Shown here: positions 1-7,974 of the stretch, piece after piece
Numbering within the stretch: the first letter of the stretch is position 1
Layout: every line of letters begins with the position of its first letter
NCBI RefSeq assembly: GCF_034521915.1
Contig: NZ_JAXHLU010000016.1
Coordinates: 1 to 64,000, forward strand
DNA: 64,000 nt
Direction of reading: 5' to 3'
Source: Fodinibius sp034521915
Lineage (GTDB): Bacteria; Bacteroidota; Rhodothermia; Balneolales; Balneolaceae
The notes under the pieces: model-generated
The model's input: only the letters and a program-made list of their open reading frames with translations
What the model was told of the DNA's origin: nothing
Databases searched by the model: none
Translations under genes and position numbers: made by a program

Positions 1-437
1 TTGTTGCCGGATTTCTGGGCTCATTTCTGCCCGTGTTGCCCGGCACGCCCATTACCTACTGCGGATTGTTAGTGCTGCAGTTGGCCTCTCAGCCATTTAC
101 CGCCACCTTTCTTATTGTGTGGGCGCTTATTGTCGGTGCGATTATGCTGCTGGATAACGTGATTCCCGCCTACGGCACAAAAAAATTCGGCGGTTCAGCT
201 TACGGTATCTGGGGTAGTTTGGTAGGATTGTTTATCGGGGTCTTTTTCTTTCCACCTTTCGGCATGATTATCGGACCGCTTGCTGGCGCGTTTGCGGGAG
301 AGCTCGTCGGTGGAAAAACCTCGGATCGTGCGCTGAGATCTGCCCTTGGATCATTCGCCGGACTGCTGGTCAATACGGTGATGAAAGTGATCGCCAGCGG
401 AGTGATGGGGTATTATTTTGTAGTGAATGTGTTCTAA
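1..437 (+). CDS. DUF456 family membrane protein, 5' end cut by window edge
   Basis: The reading frame is open from base 3 at the left edge, so the N-terminus lies outside the window; the GTG at 33 is internal. The visible part begins with a hydrophobic stretch containing LPVLPGTP, a hallmark of DUF456 proteins, followed by further Gly/Ala-rich membrane segments (GSLVGLFIGVFFFPP, IGPLAGAFAGE). These are small integral membrane proteins of unknown function, usually about 160 residues, so only around 15 residues appear to be missing. The family call comes from remembered motifs; no biochemical role is claimed. Confidence 0.8.
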   Translation, partial: VAGFLGSFLPVLPGTPITYCGLLVLQLASQPFTATFLIVWALIVGAIMLLDNVIPAYGTKKFGGSAYGIWGSLVGLFIGVFFFPPFGMIIGPLAGAFAGELVGGKTSDRALRSALGSFAGLLVNTVMKVIASGVMGYYFVVNVF

Positions 438-630
438 ATCATCAGTAGGTGTCATCCGGAACTTGCCGGAACCCGATTTTCTGGATTTCAGGAACTGTCA
501 CCTTCAGCAGAAGGAAAGAATTGTTTTTTTTGGAGGTTTACTAATCCTTTGAATCAAATTTTGCTTACGCCAGTAACATGATCGGGATATATCTGAAGCA
601 AACCGTATGCTGTTTGTAGGGTTACGAATG
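438..630. other. Intergenic gap with short inverted repeats
   Basis: This is a 193-base gap between the DUF456 gene and the convergent VOC gene. It holds a small hairpin at about 456-471 (TCCGG/CCGGA arms) inside a larger imperfect inverted repeat (GGTGTCA near 448, TGTCACC near 497). It may act as a terminator between convergent genes. No open frame with a ribosome binding site was seen. Confidence 0.35.
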
Positions 631-1020
631 TTAAAGTATGCACGCCTCATTGACCTCAATCCAGTAGCCATCGGGATCGGGGAAATAGACTTGGCGAATG
701 CCGTCGGCCCGGGTGGTAATACTTTCGGGTTTACCCTTTGAATTATGAGGAGTAACGCCGTGTGATTTCAGCTGATCGATAAAAGCGTCAATATCAGACA
801 GCTTAAGGGCCAGATGTACGCCAACGTTGGTCTGTATTTGTTCCGTTGGTCCCTCTACCACGTGGAGTTCACAACCGTTGCCCAGGGAAAACCACCGGAT
901 ATGGGGCTTTTCCGTACGATTTTTAATTTCATTCAGACCGAGCACATCGCTATAGAAAGAAGCACTTGTTTTAAGATCCGCTACTTTAATGGTGTAGTGA
1001 TCAAAAGATAAGTCAGGCAT
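631..1020 (-). CDS. VOC (glyoxalase/bleomycin resistance/dioxygenase) superfamily protein
   Basis: This 129-residue protein has the typical length of a one-module pair (two beta-alpha-beta-beta-beta units) VOC protein. It starts with the family signature FDHYTIKVADLKTSASFY, with a potential metal ligand His at residue 8. It continues with CELHVVEG and VGVHLALKL in the middle and ends with the second-module signature YFPDPDGYWIEVNE, whose Glu is the usual last metal ligand. VOC proteins include lactoylglutathione lyases, dioxygenases and resistance proteins, and the substrate cannot be assigned here. It is followed on the same strand by no close gene; the methyltransferase lies 42 bases upstream and may be cotranscribed. 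Confidence 0.85.
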   Translation of the reverse strand: MPDLSFDHYTIKVADLKTSASFYSDVLGLNEIKNRTEKPHIRWFSLGNGCELHVVEGPTEQIQTNVGVHLALKLSDIDAFIDQLKSHGVTPHNSKGKPESITTRADGIRQVYFPDPDGYWIEVNEACIL

Positions 1021-1062
1021 AATAGAGATGAATATCTTTGAGTATTAAAAGCAATAACAATC

Positions 1063-1722
1063 TTATTCAGGTTTCTGAAAAATAATTACCCGGTCAGCGG
1101 GAAAATCGACCGAGGCATTCCAGTGATCGGCCAGCCAGCGAAAGGTCTCTTTGGTATAAAAAGTAACGTGTGTGATATCCAGCCGGTAATGCCAGTCGGC
1201 AAAGAAATCGATGTCGTCTTCTGCAATTTTGGTCATAATGCCCAGGTAGCCGCCGGGACGCAGGCATCCCCACAGCCGATCTAATTCTTGGCCCGGATTA
1301 AACAGGTGCTCAACAACTTCGGTGGCAGTAATAAAATCATAGGTTTCCTCAAATACAGAAGGATCATCATCATAAAACGAGTCGTAAATGCGCATCTGGT
1401 GCCCGGCTTCCTCAAACATAATATTGAGCGTGGGACCCGGACCCGACCCGAAATCGAGTCCATAGCTTTCCGGTTCCAGCAAGTTATTTAAGGGATCAAA
1501 AAGCTGGCTCAGAAAATTGCGATAGCCTTCGTCTTCGGGATCGTTTTCATGCGTTTCGTAGCGGGCAAATTCTTCATTGCGGTCGGGGCGATCTTTGGGC
1601 GGGGCAAAAATAAGTCGGCAATTTTGGCACTGGTAGTAATCTGAGGCATAGTGTTCGGAAGTGTCCTCATAGAAATGTGTAATGTCAGAACTGTTGCAAA
1701 GTATGCAGGTGTCGGGTAACAA
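1063..1722 (-). CDS. Class I SAM-dependent methyltransferase with N-terminal zinc-ribbon-like cysteines
   Basis: The 219-residue protein has two CxxC pairs near the N-terminus (C6/C9 and C32/C35), which probably bind zinc. A Rossmann methyltransferase domain follows, with motif I YGLDFGSGPGP (about 87-97) and a later ATEVVEHL motif (motif II-like). The CxxC-plus-methyltransferase layout resembles Methyltransf_23 proteins acting in sugar or secondary metabolism. The substrate is unknown. It lies divergently from hutH and 42 bases upstream of the VOC gene on the same strand. Confidence 0.82.
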   Translation of the reverse strand: MLPDTCILCNSSDITHFYEDTSEHYASDYYQCQNCRLIFAPPKDRPDRNEEFARYETHENDPEDEGYRNFLSQLFDPLNNLLEPESYGLDFGSGPGPTLNIMFEEAGHQMRIYDSFYDDDPSVFEETYDFITATEVVEHLFNPGQELDRLWGCLRPGGYLGIMTKIAEDDIDFFADWHYRLDITHVTFYTKETFRWLADHWNASVDFPADRVIIFQKPE

Positions 1723-1779
1723 GGGGCAGAATGTTGTTTTAACTGTTGAAATTTTAAACTAAAGATACAAAAATTGCAG

Positions 1780-1810
1780 TTGGGATGAGGTTACAGACCT
1801 CGTATTTTTA
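1780..1810 (+). promoter_or_regulatory. Candidate Bacteroidota-type promoter for hutH
   Basis: TTG at 1780-1782 is followed after 20 bases by TATTTTTA at 1803-1810. This resembles the Bacteroidota sigma-A pattern TTG-(19 to 21)-TAnnTTTG, with one mismatch at the last base. It sits 33 bases before the hutH start, which is a suitable distance. Short AT-rich matches of this kind occur by chance, so the call is weak. Confidence 0.35.
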
Positions 1811-1842
1811 GCTAAATTACCGGGAAAGAAAATCTCAGCACA

Positions 1843-3342
1843 GTGAAAATAGAGATAGCCAATTTATATAACGACCTTTCTAATAGTATCGCCCATCTAA
1901 AAGAGGATAAGTCTCCCATTCAAGGTGCAAGATCAATAGTTGATAAGGCACTCAACCGCGATGAGCCGATGTATGGTATTAATACCGGCTTTGGGGCTCT
2001 AGCTAATAAGCGAGTGAGTGGTGAAAAGCTCAAGCAGCTGCAGCGTAATTTAGTGCTATCGCATTCGGTGGGCGTTGGAGAACTTATCCCTAAAGATATT
2101 TCACGGTTAATGCTACAGCTTAAAATCCATGCGTTGGGATTGGGCAACTCCGGAATCTCTGAAGAAACCTTCGACCGGCTCATTTACTTTTCCGATCACA
2201 ACCTGATACCCGCCATGCCTGAAAAAGGGAGCGTGGGCGCATCGGGCGATCTGGCTCCACTGGCTCATATGTCGCTTCCGCTGCTGGGATACGGATTATT
2301 TTGGAATGAGGAAGGCACCGACACTATTGCCGCCGAAGAAGTCTTGAACGAGCATGACCTGGAACCTATCGATCTACAGCCGAAGGATGGCTTGTCGCTG
2401 ATCAATGGTACGCAGCAGATGGGAGCGTATGGAGCTTATGTGCTCGAGAAATCAATCAGTTTGTTGAAGAGCGCTGATTTGATTGCGGCGATGAGTTTGG
2501 AGGCGCTACAGGGAAGTATCAAGCCGTTTGATGAGCGCATTCACGAAATTCGTCCACATAAAGGACAGCAGGAAGTGGCCCAAAATGTGCGCAATCTGCT
2601 GGTTGAGAGCGAAATTTTGGAATCGCACCGCGATTGTGGGAAAGTACAGGATCCGTACTGTCTGCGCTGTGTGCCTCAGGTGCATGGCGCCAGCCGCGAT
2701 GGTTTGCGCTATTGCCAAAAAACAGTTGAAACAGAGTTGAATTCGGTAACGGATAACCCGCTGGTTTTTGAAAACGGGGATATCATCAGCGGGGGAAATT
2801 TCCACGGTCAGCCGCTGGCATTGGCACTTGATCACGCAAAGATTGCGCTGGCAGAACTGGCCAGTATTTCTGAGCGACGAACATATTTGCTGCTCGAAGG
2901 TCATGATGGATTGCCGGAATTGCTAATGGAGGAGACAGGTATCAACTCTGGATTTATGATTCCGCAATACACTTCGGCGTCATTGGTATCAGAAAATAAG
3001 GTGCTGTGTCACCCTTCGTCGGTGGACTCTATTCCCACCAGTCTCGGACAGGAAGATCACGTAAGTATGGGCAGTATCAGCGCGTTGAAGCTGCTGGAAG
3101 TGTATCAAAATGTGGAGCAGGTGCTGGCGATTGAGTTATTTACGGCGGCGCAGGCGCTTGACTTTCGCAAGCCGCTAAGGCCGGGTAAGGGTGTAGAGAT
3201 TGCCCATAAATTTATTCGCGATGCTATACCGCATGCCGAGGAGGATCATTATTTTAAGGATGACATCAGCAAGGCGGTAGAGTTGCTGGAGAACCGAAGT
3301 ATGGTTGAGGAAGTAGAAACGAAGCTTGCACAACTGTCGTAA
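1843..3342 (+). CDS. hutH: Histidine ammonia-lyase
   Basis: HutH converts L-histidine to trans-urocanate and ammonia, the first step of histidine degradation, in the cytoplasm. The 499-residue length is normal for the family (about 500). The Ala-Ser-Gly triplet that cyclises to the MIO electrophile is at residues 133-135 in GSVGASGDLAPLAH. The motifs YGINTGFG near residue 46, SLINGTQ and TDNPLVF are also present. The start is a GTG at 1843. hutI and hutG follow further downstream on the same strand but are separated by unrelated genes, and hutU (urocanase) is absent from the window. The divergent methyltransferase gene shares the upstream region. Confidence 0.97.
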   Translation: MKIEIANLYNDLSNSIAHLKEDKSPIQGARSIVDKALNRDEPMYGINTGFGALANKRVSGEKLKQLQRNLVLSHSVGVGELIPKDISRLMLQLKIHALGLGNSGISEETFDRLIYFSDHNLIPAMPEKGSVGASGDLAPLAHMSLPLLGYGLFWNEEGTDTIAAEEVLNEHDLEPIDLQPKDGLSLINGTQQMGAYGAYVLEKSISLLKSADLIAAMSLEALQGSIKPFDERIHEIRPHKGQQEVAQNVRNLLVESEILESHRDCGKVQDPYCLRCVPQVHGASRDGLRYCQKTVETELNSVTDNPLVFENGDIISGGNFHGQPLALALDHAKIALAELASISERRTYLLLEGHDGLPELLMEETGINSGFMIPQYTSASLVSENKVLCHPSSVDSIPTSLGQEDHVSMGSISALKLLEVYQNVEQVLAIELFTAAQALDFRKPLRPGKGVEIAHKFIRDAIPHAEEDHYFKDDISKAVELLENRSMVEEVETKLAQLS

Positions 3343-3351
3343 ATAACTAAG

Positions 3352-3382
3352 TAAAAAAGGATACGGATCACCGTATCATTTT
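3352..3382. terminator. Bidirectional terminator between hutH and the barrel-SPOR gene
   Basis: A 7-bp stem (GATACGG at 3360-3366, CCGTATC at 3371-3377, 4-base loop) separates two convergent genes. Reading the minus strand, the hairpin is followed by CCTTTTTTAC; reading the plus strand, it is followed by ATTTTAA. It can therefore serve both genes, with the better T-run on the minus strand. Confidence 0.7.
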
Positions 3383-3386
3383 AAGA

Positions 3387-4625
3387 TTAGTGCACCACCT
3401 TCAAATCCTCAAAATCAATATGTAGATTAACCGGCCGTGGAAAGGAAATTATATAGGCATCTTCGTGAAAGTCGGTCATGATTTGCTGGATGTTTGACGC
3501 ATCACTGAATTCGGTTAAGACGCCAATTAAAACCTCGTAATACTGTTTTCGCTTGATGATGAAAATCTTTTCTTCGACATCTTGTAGGGAGTTATCCAGT
3601 CGATCTATTGCATAATTTCTAACCCGTTGCGCAATCGGCAAGTGATAGGTGGCAAATATTTGCACGTAATGTCCGGCCGGGAGGAGCTCAGCCAAACCGG
3701 TTTTCTGGTCTACTGTAATGGGATTAATTTGTCCCTGTATTTTGGAAAGAGCCATTTCAAGATCAGCTAACCGTAGCTCGAGTCGGTCCATACGAATTTT
3801 CAGAGAATCAATTTCTGATCTATTTTTGTCGATAGCAATATCGAATTGTTGATGGTTTTCCTTGTTTTGCTTGTCTATTTCATCAACTTTGTTACTCAAT
3901 GCCTTAATACGATCGCCCTGTGCCATGATAGCCGTATAATCCGAACGGCTTAAATCCATTGGGAACGGTTTCCATGATGGATGAATAGCATTCGGCTTTC
4001 CAAAGTTAATACGAATGCCTCCGGTCAGTGAATTAATTAGATCAGATCCCCAGCCTTCGGTTTCGTTATCCATTTCATTTGATCCAATATGAAAATCGTA
4101 GTGAGTAAACAGATCTATGGTATTCGATATTTTATATGCGATCCCGGCTCCAAGATTATAGCTTGAGTTATGGTAATAAATTTTCTCATTGGGATTTCGG
4201 TAGTTATACAGGTCGTATCCCACACCGGCCGTTAAAAAGGGATTTATGCGCTCGGTAATTAAGTTAATTAACAGCAGTTGATTGAGATTAATAATATTTT
4301 TAAATGAGATCATATTCATCTGCGTCTCAAAAGGGGTATCTAACCCTTTAATATTCGTCCGTTGATAACCGAGTTCGAGTGACCAAGCCGGAGTTAAGGC
4401 ATATTGAAGGGCGCCTCCAAATGAGTAAGTGTCTTTTGTATTTGTGCTGAAATTACTCGACAAGAAGTATTCGTTTCTATTGGTATCTCCCAGACTTGCA
4501 CCACCGTTAAAAGTGAGGCTGAAATTTCGAAATTCATATCCGGGATAATTTTGCGAATAACCTAAGATTGGAATAAAAGCTATGATGAATAGAAATAGGA
4601 ACCTCTTGCTGATTAAATAAGTCAT
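3387..4625 (-). CDS. Outer-membrane beta-barrel protein with coiled coil and C-terminal SPOR-like domain
   Basis: The chosen start is the ATG at 4625 (412 residues). It is preceded by AAGGAGTGAGAATATT, a good ribosome binding site, and it opens directly into a signal peptide (MTYLISKRFLFLFIIAF, ending ILGYSQ). The frame is open a further 22 codons upstream but without such signals. Residues of about 30-210 look like an OmpA-like or PorT-like barrel with alternating aromatic strands (SLTFNGGASLGD, YALTPAWSLELGYQ, GGIRINFGK). A predicted coiled coil of about 60 residues follows. The C-terminus begins GHYVQIFATYHLP and has the repeat pattern of SPOR domains, which bind peptidoglycan with denuded glycans. 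The arrangement suggests a protein tethering the outer membrane to the wall. Function is inferred from architecture only. Confidence 0.75.
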   Translation of the reverse strand: MTYLISKRFLFLFIIAFIPILGYSQNYPGYEFRNFSLTFNGGASLGDTNRNEYFLSSNFSTNTKDTYSFGGALQYALTPAWSLELGYQRTNIKGLDTPFETQMNMISFKNIINLNQLLLINLITERINPFLTAGVGYDLYNYRNPNEKIYYHNSSYNLGAGIAYKISNTIDLFTHYDFHIGSNEMDNETEGWGSDLINSLTGGIRINFGKPNAIHPSWKPFPMDLSRSDYTAIMAQGDRIKALSNKVDEIDKQNKENHQQFDIAIDKNRSEIDSLKIRMDRLELRLADLEMALSKIQGQINPITVDQKTGLAELLPAGHYVQIFATYHLPIAQRVRNYAIDRLDNSLQDVEEKIFIIKRKQYYEVLIGVLTEFSDASNIQQIMTDFHEDAYIISFPRPVNLHIDFEDLKVVH

Positions 4626-4819
4626 AATATTCTCACTCCTTAAAAGCCGCTTATAATATTTTTGTGTTACCCTCTCTTTGTTATATAACAAACTATAATA
4701 GATAAGCTACATAGAAAGCGAGATATAGTCATGTTTGAATCTTCTAATAAATGGGACTATTTGTTATTATCATGACAGTGATTTAGAAATAAAAAATTTG
4801 GCTAACGAATCAGAAAAAT

Positions 4820-6034
4820 ATGCCTGTATTAACAAACATCGGGTTTTTAGCAACTTGTAAAGATGAAGGGCAGCAGGGGGAGATCCATCCAATAAAAGAG
4901 GCGGCTATTGCCTGGCAAAATGATACCATTTCGTGGGTAGGGCAGGAATCGGATCTACCTTCAGAATTTAAGAATGAAGATGCGTTTGATGCCGATGGGA
5001 AAATGGTGGTTCCCGGTCTCATTGATTGTCACACGCATCTTGCATTTGGGGGATGGCGTCCCAATGAGTTTGCGATGCGCGTGCAGGGTAAAAGCTATCT
5101 CGAAATTGCTAAAGCAGGTGGTGGAATCCTGTCGACGGTTAGGGAGACACGAAAGGCCAGTGAAGATGAACTCTATGAAAAAGCATCCGGATTTTTAAAA
5201 GAAATGGCTAAGCTTGGGGTTACCACCGTTGAGTGCAAGAGTGGCTATGGGTTGTCGGTGGAGGATGAGCTAAAAACGCTGCGCGTATATCAACGATTGG
5301 GCGAAGATCAACCGATGCATATTATTCCCACTTTTTTGGGAGCACATACGATACCCCCGGAATACAAAGATAATCGTCAGGCGTATATCGATTTGGTGAT
5401 TGAGGAGATGATCCCGAGGGTGGCCGAGGAAGGTGTAGCTGAGTTTTGCGATATTTTTACCGAGGAGTCTGCTTTTACGATTGATGAGTCGCGACGTATT
5501 CTTAGGACTGCAAAAGCAGCGGGACTAACGCCCAAGCTGCATGCCGATCAGCTAACCTCGTGTGGAGGAGCTGAACTGGCCGCGGAGCTGGAGGCTGCCA
5601 GTGCGGATCACCTCGAAAAGATCTCGGATAAAGGAATCGAGGCTATGGCAGAAGCCGGTGTTGTAGGCGTGACGCTGCCGCTGGCATCTCTCTATACGCA
5701 GGAGGAGTTTTTGGATTGTCGCCGATTGGTTGAAGGCGGTGTAGATGTGGCGGTGGCTACGGATTTTAATCCCGGCTCGGCGCCCAGCTATGATCTTCCG
5801 CTGGCAATGATGTTGACCTGTAATCTGGGACGACTTAGTCCTGCAGAAGTGCTAAAGGGAGCTACAATCTATGCAGCCAAGGCGATTAATAGGGATGTTA
5901 ACCTTGGGTCTATCGAAAAAGGAAAATCTGCTGATTTTGCAATTATTGATGCTCCCGATCCCGACTTTTGGATGTATCATTACAAGGGGGCGAATTGTAC
6001 AGGAGCCTTTGGGAAAGGAGAGAAAATATATTAA
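4820..6034 (+). CDS. hutI: Imidazolonepropionase
   Basis: HutI hydrolyses 4-imidazolone-5-propionate to N-formimidoyl-L-glutamate, the third step of histidine degradation. The 404-residue protein has the amidohydrolase metal site DCHTHLAFGG near residue 70. It also has the family motifs KSGYGL, HADQLTSCGGAELA (metal His) and ATDFNPGSAPS (catalytic Asp and substrate loop), and it ends in the typical KGKSADFAIID composite-domain strand. The ATG at 4820 follows about 190 noncoding bases. It lies on the same strand as hutH, but the minus-strand barrel gene sits between them, so it is not in one operon with hutH. Confidence 0.96.
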   Translation: MPVLTNIGFLATCKDEGQQGEIHPIKEAAIAWQNDTISWVGQESDLPSEFKNEDAFDADGKMVVPGLIDCHTHLAFGGWRPNEFAMRVQGKSYLEIAKAGGGILSTVRETRKASEDELYEKASGFLKEMAKLGVTTVECKSGYGLSVEDELKTLRVYQRLGEDQPMHIIPTFLGAHTIPPEYKDNRQAYIDLVIEEMIPRVAEEGVAEFCDIFTEESAFTIDESRRILRTAKAAGLTPKLHADQLTSCGGAELAAELEAASADHLEKISDKGIEAMAEAGVVGVTLPLASLYTQEEFLDCRRLVEGGVDVAVATDFNPGSAPSYDLPLAMMLTCNLGRLSPAEVLKGATIYAAKAINRDVNLGSIEKGKSADFAIIDAPDPDFWMYHYKGANCTGAFGKGEKIY

Positions 6035-6037
6035 TGC

Positions 6038-6076
6038 TTAAACCCTGAAAGGGTTCAGAACCCTTTCAGGGTTTAA
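6038..6076. terminator. Perfect 18-bp hairpin after hutI
   Basis: The two arms at 6038-6055 and 6059-6076 are perfect reverse complements with a 3-base loop (CAG). The stem contains the motif AAACCCTGAAAGGGTT, which is itself partly palindromic. It starts 4 bases after the hutI stop and separates it from a convergent TPR gene, so a transcription terminator is likely. Its composition (AAACCC...GGGTTT) recalls the larger hairpin at 45086-45160, which suggests a dispersed repeat family. Confidence 0.75.
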
Positions 6077-6115
6077 AGACCAATCCTAATCCCGAATACC
6101 CTGTCTATCGGTTCT

Positions 6116-7198
6116 TTATTGGGATGAGCAGGCCGGTGCACCTTCGCCGGCGCTGTTGTTGTACTGATCGACAAAATTTTCCAGCAGTTCTGGCATTCGT
6201 CCCACATCTTGATTCTTGTCTTTGGCCTTGCCCATCATACTTCGGGTGTTGTTAATAATATCACACGCCTTGTCGAAATTGGCAACTTCTAAATAGGCTT
6301 CGAATAGCCAGCGATAAGAGTGGAAGTCGCGGTTTTTGAGCGGACGATCGGTCTTTGTTTGCCAGTCCACGGAGGCCTGCCAAGCGCTTATATTCGACTT
6401 GATAACGCGATCCCACATTTCGAGTTGTTTGTAAATATGGCTGGGCATGTGAATGGCATGGGATGAGGAATAAGCGACATTCGCATAGTCGTGGGCGGGA
6501 CGTAAGCCGAGTTCGGCAAATTTCTCATTATCATACAAGTGGATCAGGTAGTGCATGCCCCCGGGATGCTCGGGATTTCGCTGGTAAAGTTGCTCGAGTT
6601 TTGAAGCGATAGGAACTACATCACGCACATCGGGATTGCTATAATTATGGCTGGGAACGGTCATCGATGCCAAGGCCGCAAATGCCAGCGTTTCGTCACT
6701 GGGATATTGTTTATACAGCTGTTTCATCGCCTGTGCATATTTTTTCCGACGTTCATCCATACTGAGCTCATTATTATAGAGAATACGAATAGCCTCGATG
6801 TACGCCTGTTTACGACCCGACCATTTAATATCTTCGTTTTTAATTTCCCGATCCAGCTGTTGTAATACTTTAAGGCCGGCTTCTTGGTTATGCTGTTTCC
6901 AGATCGGATGGTCGTGGGTCATCGCTTCACCCCAATAAGCCATGGCAAAATGGGGGTCCAGTTCCCGCGCCCGCTGAAAGTGCGTACGAGCTTCGGGATA
7001 CCAGAAACTGTGTAGCGCCAGTACTCCCGTCAGAAATTCTTGCTGGGCTTTGCCGCTTGCAGACGTAGGAAAATTGATAGAGCCCAGGGAGAGATCCTCG
7101 GGACTCGTGGATTGCTGCTGGGCAGTTGCGCTGCTGAATCCCAAAAATAACAGTGTGCAAAGTACAGTGGGAAAGAAGCCGGAATTAGATAAATGCAT
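6116..7198 (-). CDS. Secreted tetratricopeptide-repeat protein
   Basis: The 360-residue protein begins with a signal peptide (hydrophobic core VLCTLLFLGFSSATAQ). TPR-like helices follow from about residue 50, including FLTGVLALHSFWYPEARTHF and RELDPHFAMAYWGEAMTHD. Such proteins with the AMAYWGEAM motif are frequent in Acidobacteriota and Bacteroidota, are usually annotated only as TPR proteins, and have no known reaction. The C-terminus (EGAPACSSQ) is polar. It is convergent with hutI, with the hairpin at 6038-6076 between them. A periplasmic scaffolding role is possible but unproven. Confidence 0.78.
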   Translation of the reverse strand: MHLSNSGFFPTVLCTLLFLGFSSATAQQQSTSPEDLSLGSINFPTSASGKAQQEFLTGVLALHSFWYPEARTHFQRARELDPHFAMAYWGEAMTHDHPIWKQHNQEAGLKVLQQLDREIKNEDIKWSGRKQAYIEAIRILYNNELSMDERRKKYAQAMKQLYKQYPSDETLAFAALASMTVPSHNYSNPDVRDVVPIASKLEQLYQRNPEHPGGMHYLIHLYDNEKFAELGLRPAHDYANVAYSSSHAIHMPSHIYKQLEMWDRVIKSNISAWQASVDWQTKTDRPLKNRDFHSYRWLFEAYLEVANFDKACDIINNTRSMMGKAKDKNQDVGRMPELLENFVDQYNNSAGEGAPACSSQ

Positions 7199-7455
7199 GA
7201 CTGAATATGTTGAATAGAAAAAGTGTATTGTTTAAGGTAAAATAATTTTAACCAGATGAACACAAAAAACATTGACCAACAACGCCTAACAGGTTTTATG
7301 TTTGTATCCCTAAAAAAACAGTGATTTATTCGTCACATTTTGGTAGTGGGTGATCGCAATTTGTTGTAATATCGGGTTTGATTGTGTATGAAAGTGATCA
7401 ATAAAAGTTATGATTGTACATACAATATGCAATTAACCTAAAAGAGGAGAGTATT
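7199..7455. other. Intergenic region with divergent promoters expected
   Basis: This 257-base AT-rich spacer separates the TPR gene (minus) from the VOC gene (plus), so it should hold two divergent promoters. The only clear element is the ribosome binding site AGAGGAG at about 7443-7449 for the ATG at 7456. No RNA gene or repeat was recognised. Confidence 0.4.
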
Positions 7456-7854
7456 ATGGCACCCAAAACAATGAGAAAGATGAAGAACGCTGTTGCTTGG
7501 TTTGAAATTCCTGCCAAGAAATTGAGCAGAGCAAAGAAGTTCTATGAGTCTATCTTTGATATTAAGATGGAAGATATGGAGATGGATAATGATCTGAAGA
7601 TGACCATGTTTCCTGTTCAGGAAGGAGGAGTGGGTGGAGCAATATGTGAACACAAGGAGTTTTATAAACCCAGCCATAAAGGTACACTCGTATATATCAG
7701 TGCTAATCCAGATCTACAAAAAGTCTTAGATAAAGTACAAGAAAGTGGTGGTAATGTGCTTCAGAAAAAGACCCTAATAACCGATGACTATGGTTATATG
7801 GCTATTATCGAGGATACAGAAGGTAATCGCATAGCCCTACATTCTGAGCATTAG
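7456..7854 (+). CDS. VOC family protein
   Basis: The start chosen is the ATG at 7456, which is preceded by AAAGAGGAGAGTATT, a strong ribosome binding site. An upstream in-frame start at 7414 lacks one. The 132-residue protein has the VOC signature AVAWFEIPAKKLSRAKKFY in module one. Further in it has GGVGGAICEHKEF, a loop seen in YdeI/PhnB-like VOC proteins, and it ends EDTEGNRIALHSEH, the second-module end with its usual Glu replaced by His-Ser-Glu. The substrate is unknown. It resembles stress-linked members of the superfamily more than dioxygenases. A terminator follows at 7880-7917. Confidence 0.85.
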   Translation: MAPKTMRKMKNAVAWFEIPAKKLSRAKKFYESIFDIKMEDMEMDNDLKMTMFPVQEGGVGGAICEHKEFYKPSHKGTLVYISANPDLQKVLDKVQESGGNVLQKKTLITDDYGYMAIIEDTEGNRIALHSEH

Positions 7855-7879
7855 TTAACAAAAGTAAATTGCTGAGTAT

Positions 7880-7918
7880 AAAAAATGCTGCCGGCAAAAA
7901 GTTGGCAGCATTTTTTTG
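7880..7918 (+). terminator. Intrinsic terminator of the VOC gene
   Basis: The stem arms AATGCTGCC (ending 7892) and GGCAGCATT (from 7904) are extended by six A-T pairs and end in a run of seven T (7911-7917). This is a textbook Rho-independent terminator, 26 bases after the VOC stop. The first in-frame ATG of the antiporter frame (7885) falls inside this stem. Confidence 0.88.
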
Positions 7919-7974
7919 TTAAAGAAATAGTATCGTTAGTATTAACGGAATCATTAGCTATAAGAACGTTTGTT

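Noticed and set aside
2506..2904. A 132-codon minus-strand frame inside hutH.
   Set aside because: It is antisense to the hutH core, with no family match; considered chance.
7885..7974. ATG at 7885 as the antiporter start.
   Set aside because: It lies in the stem of the upstream terminator and has no ribosome binding site. The first 30 codons are unlike antiporter N-termini, whereas the GTG at 7975 starts the first membrane helix.
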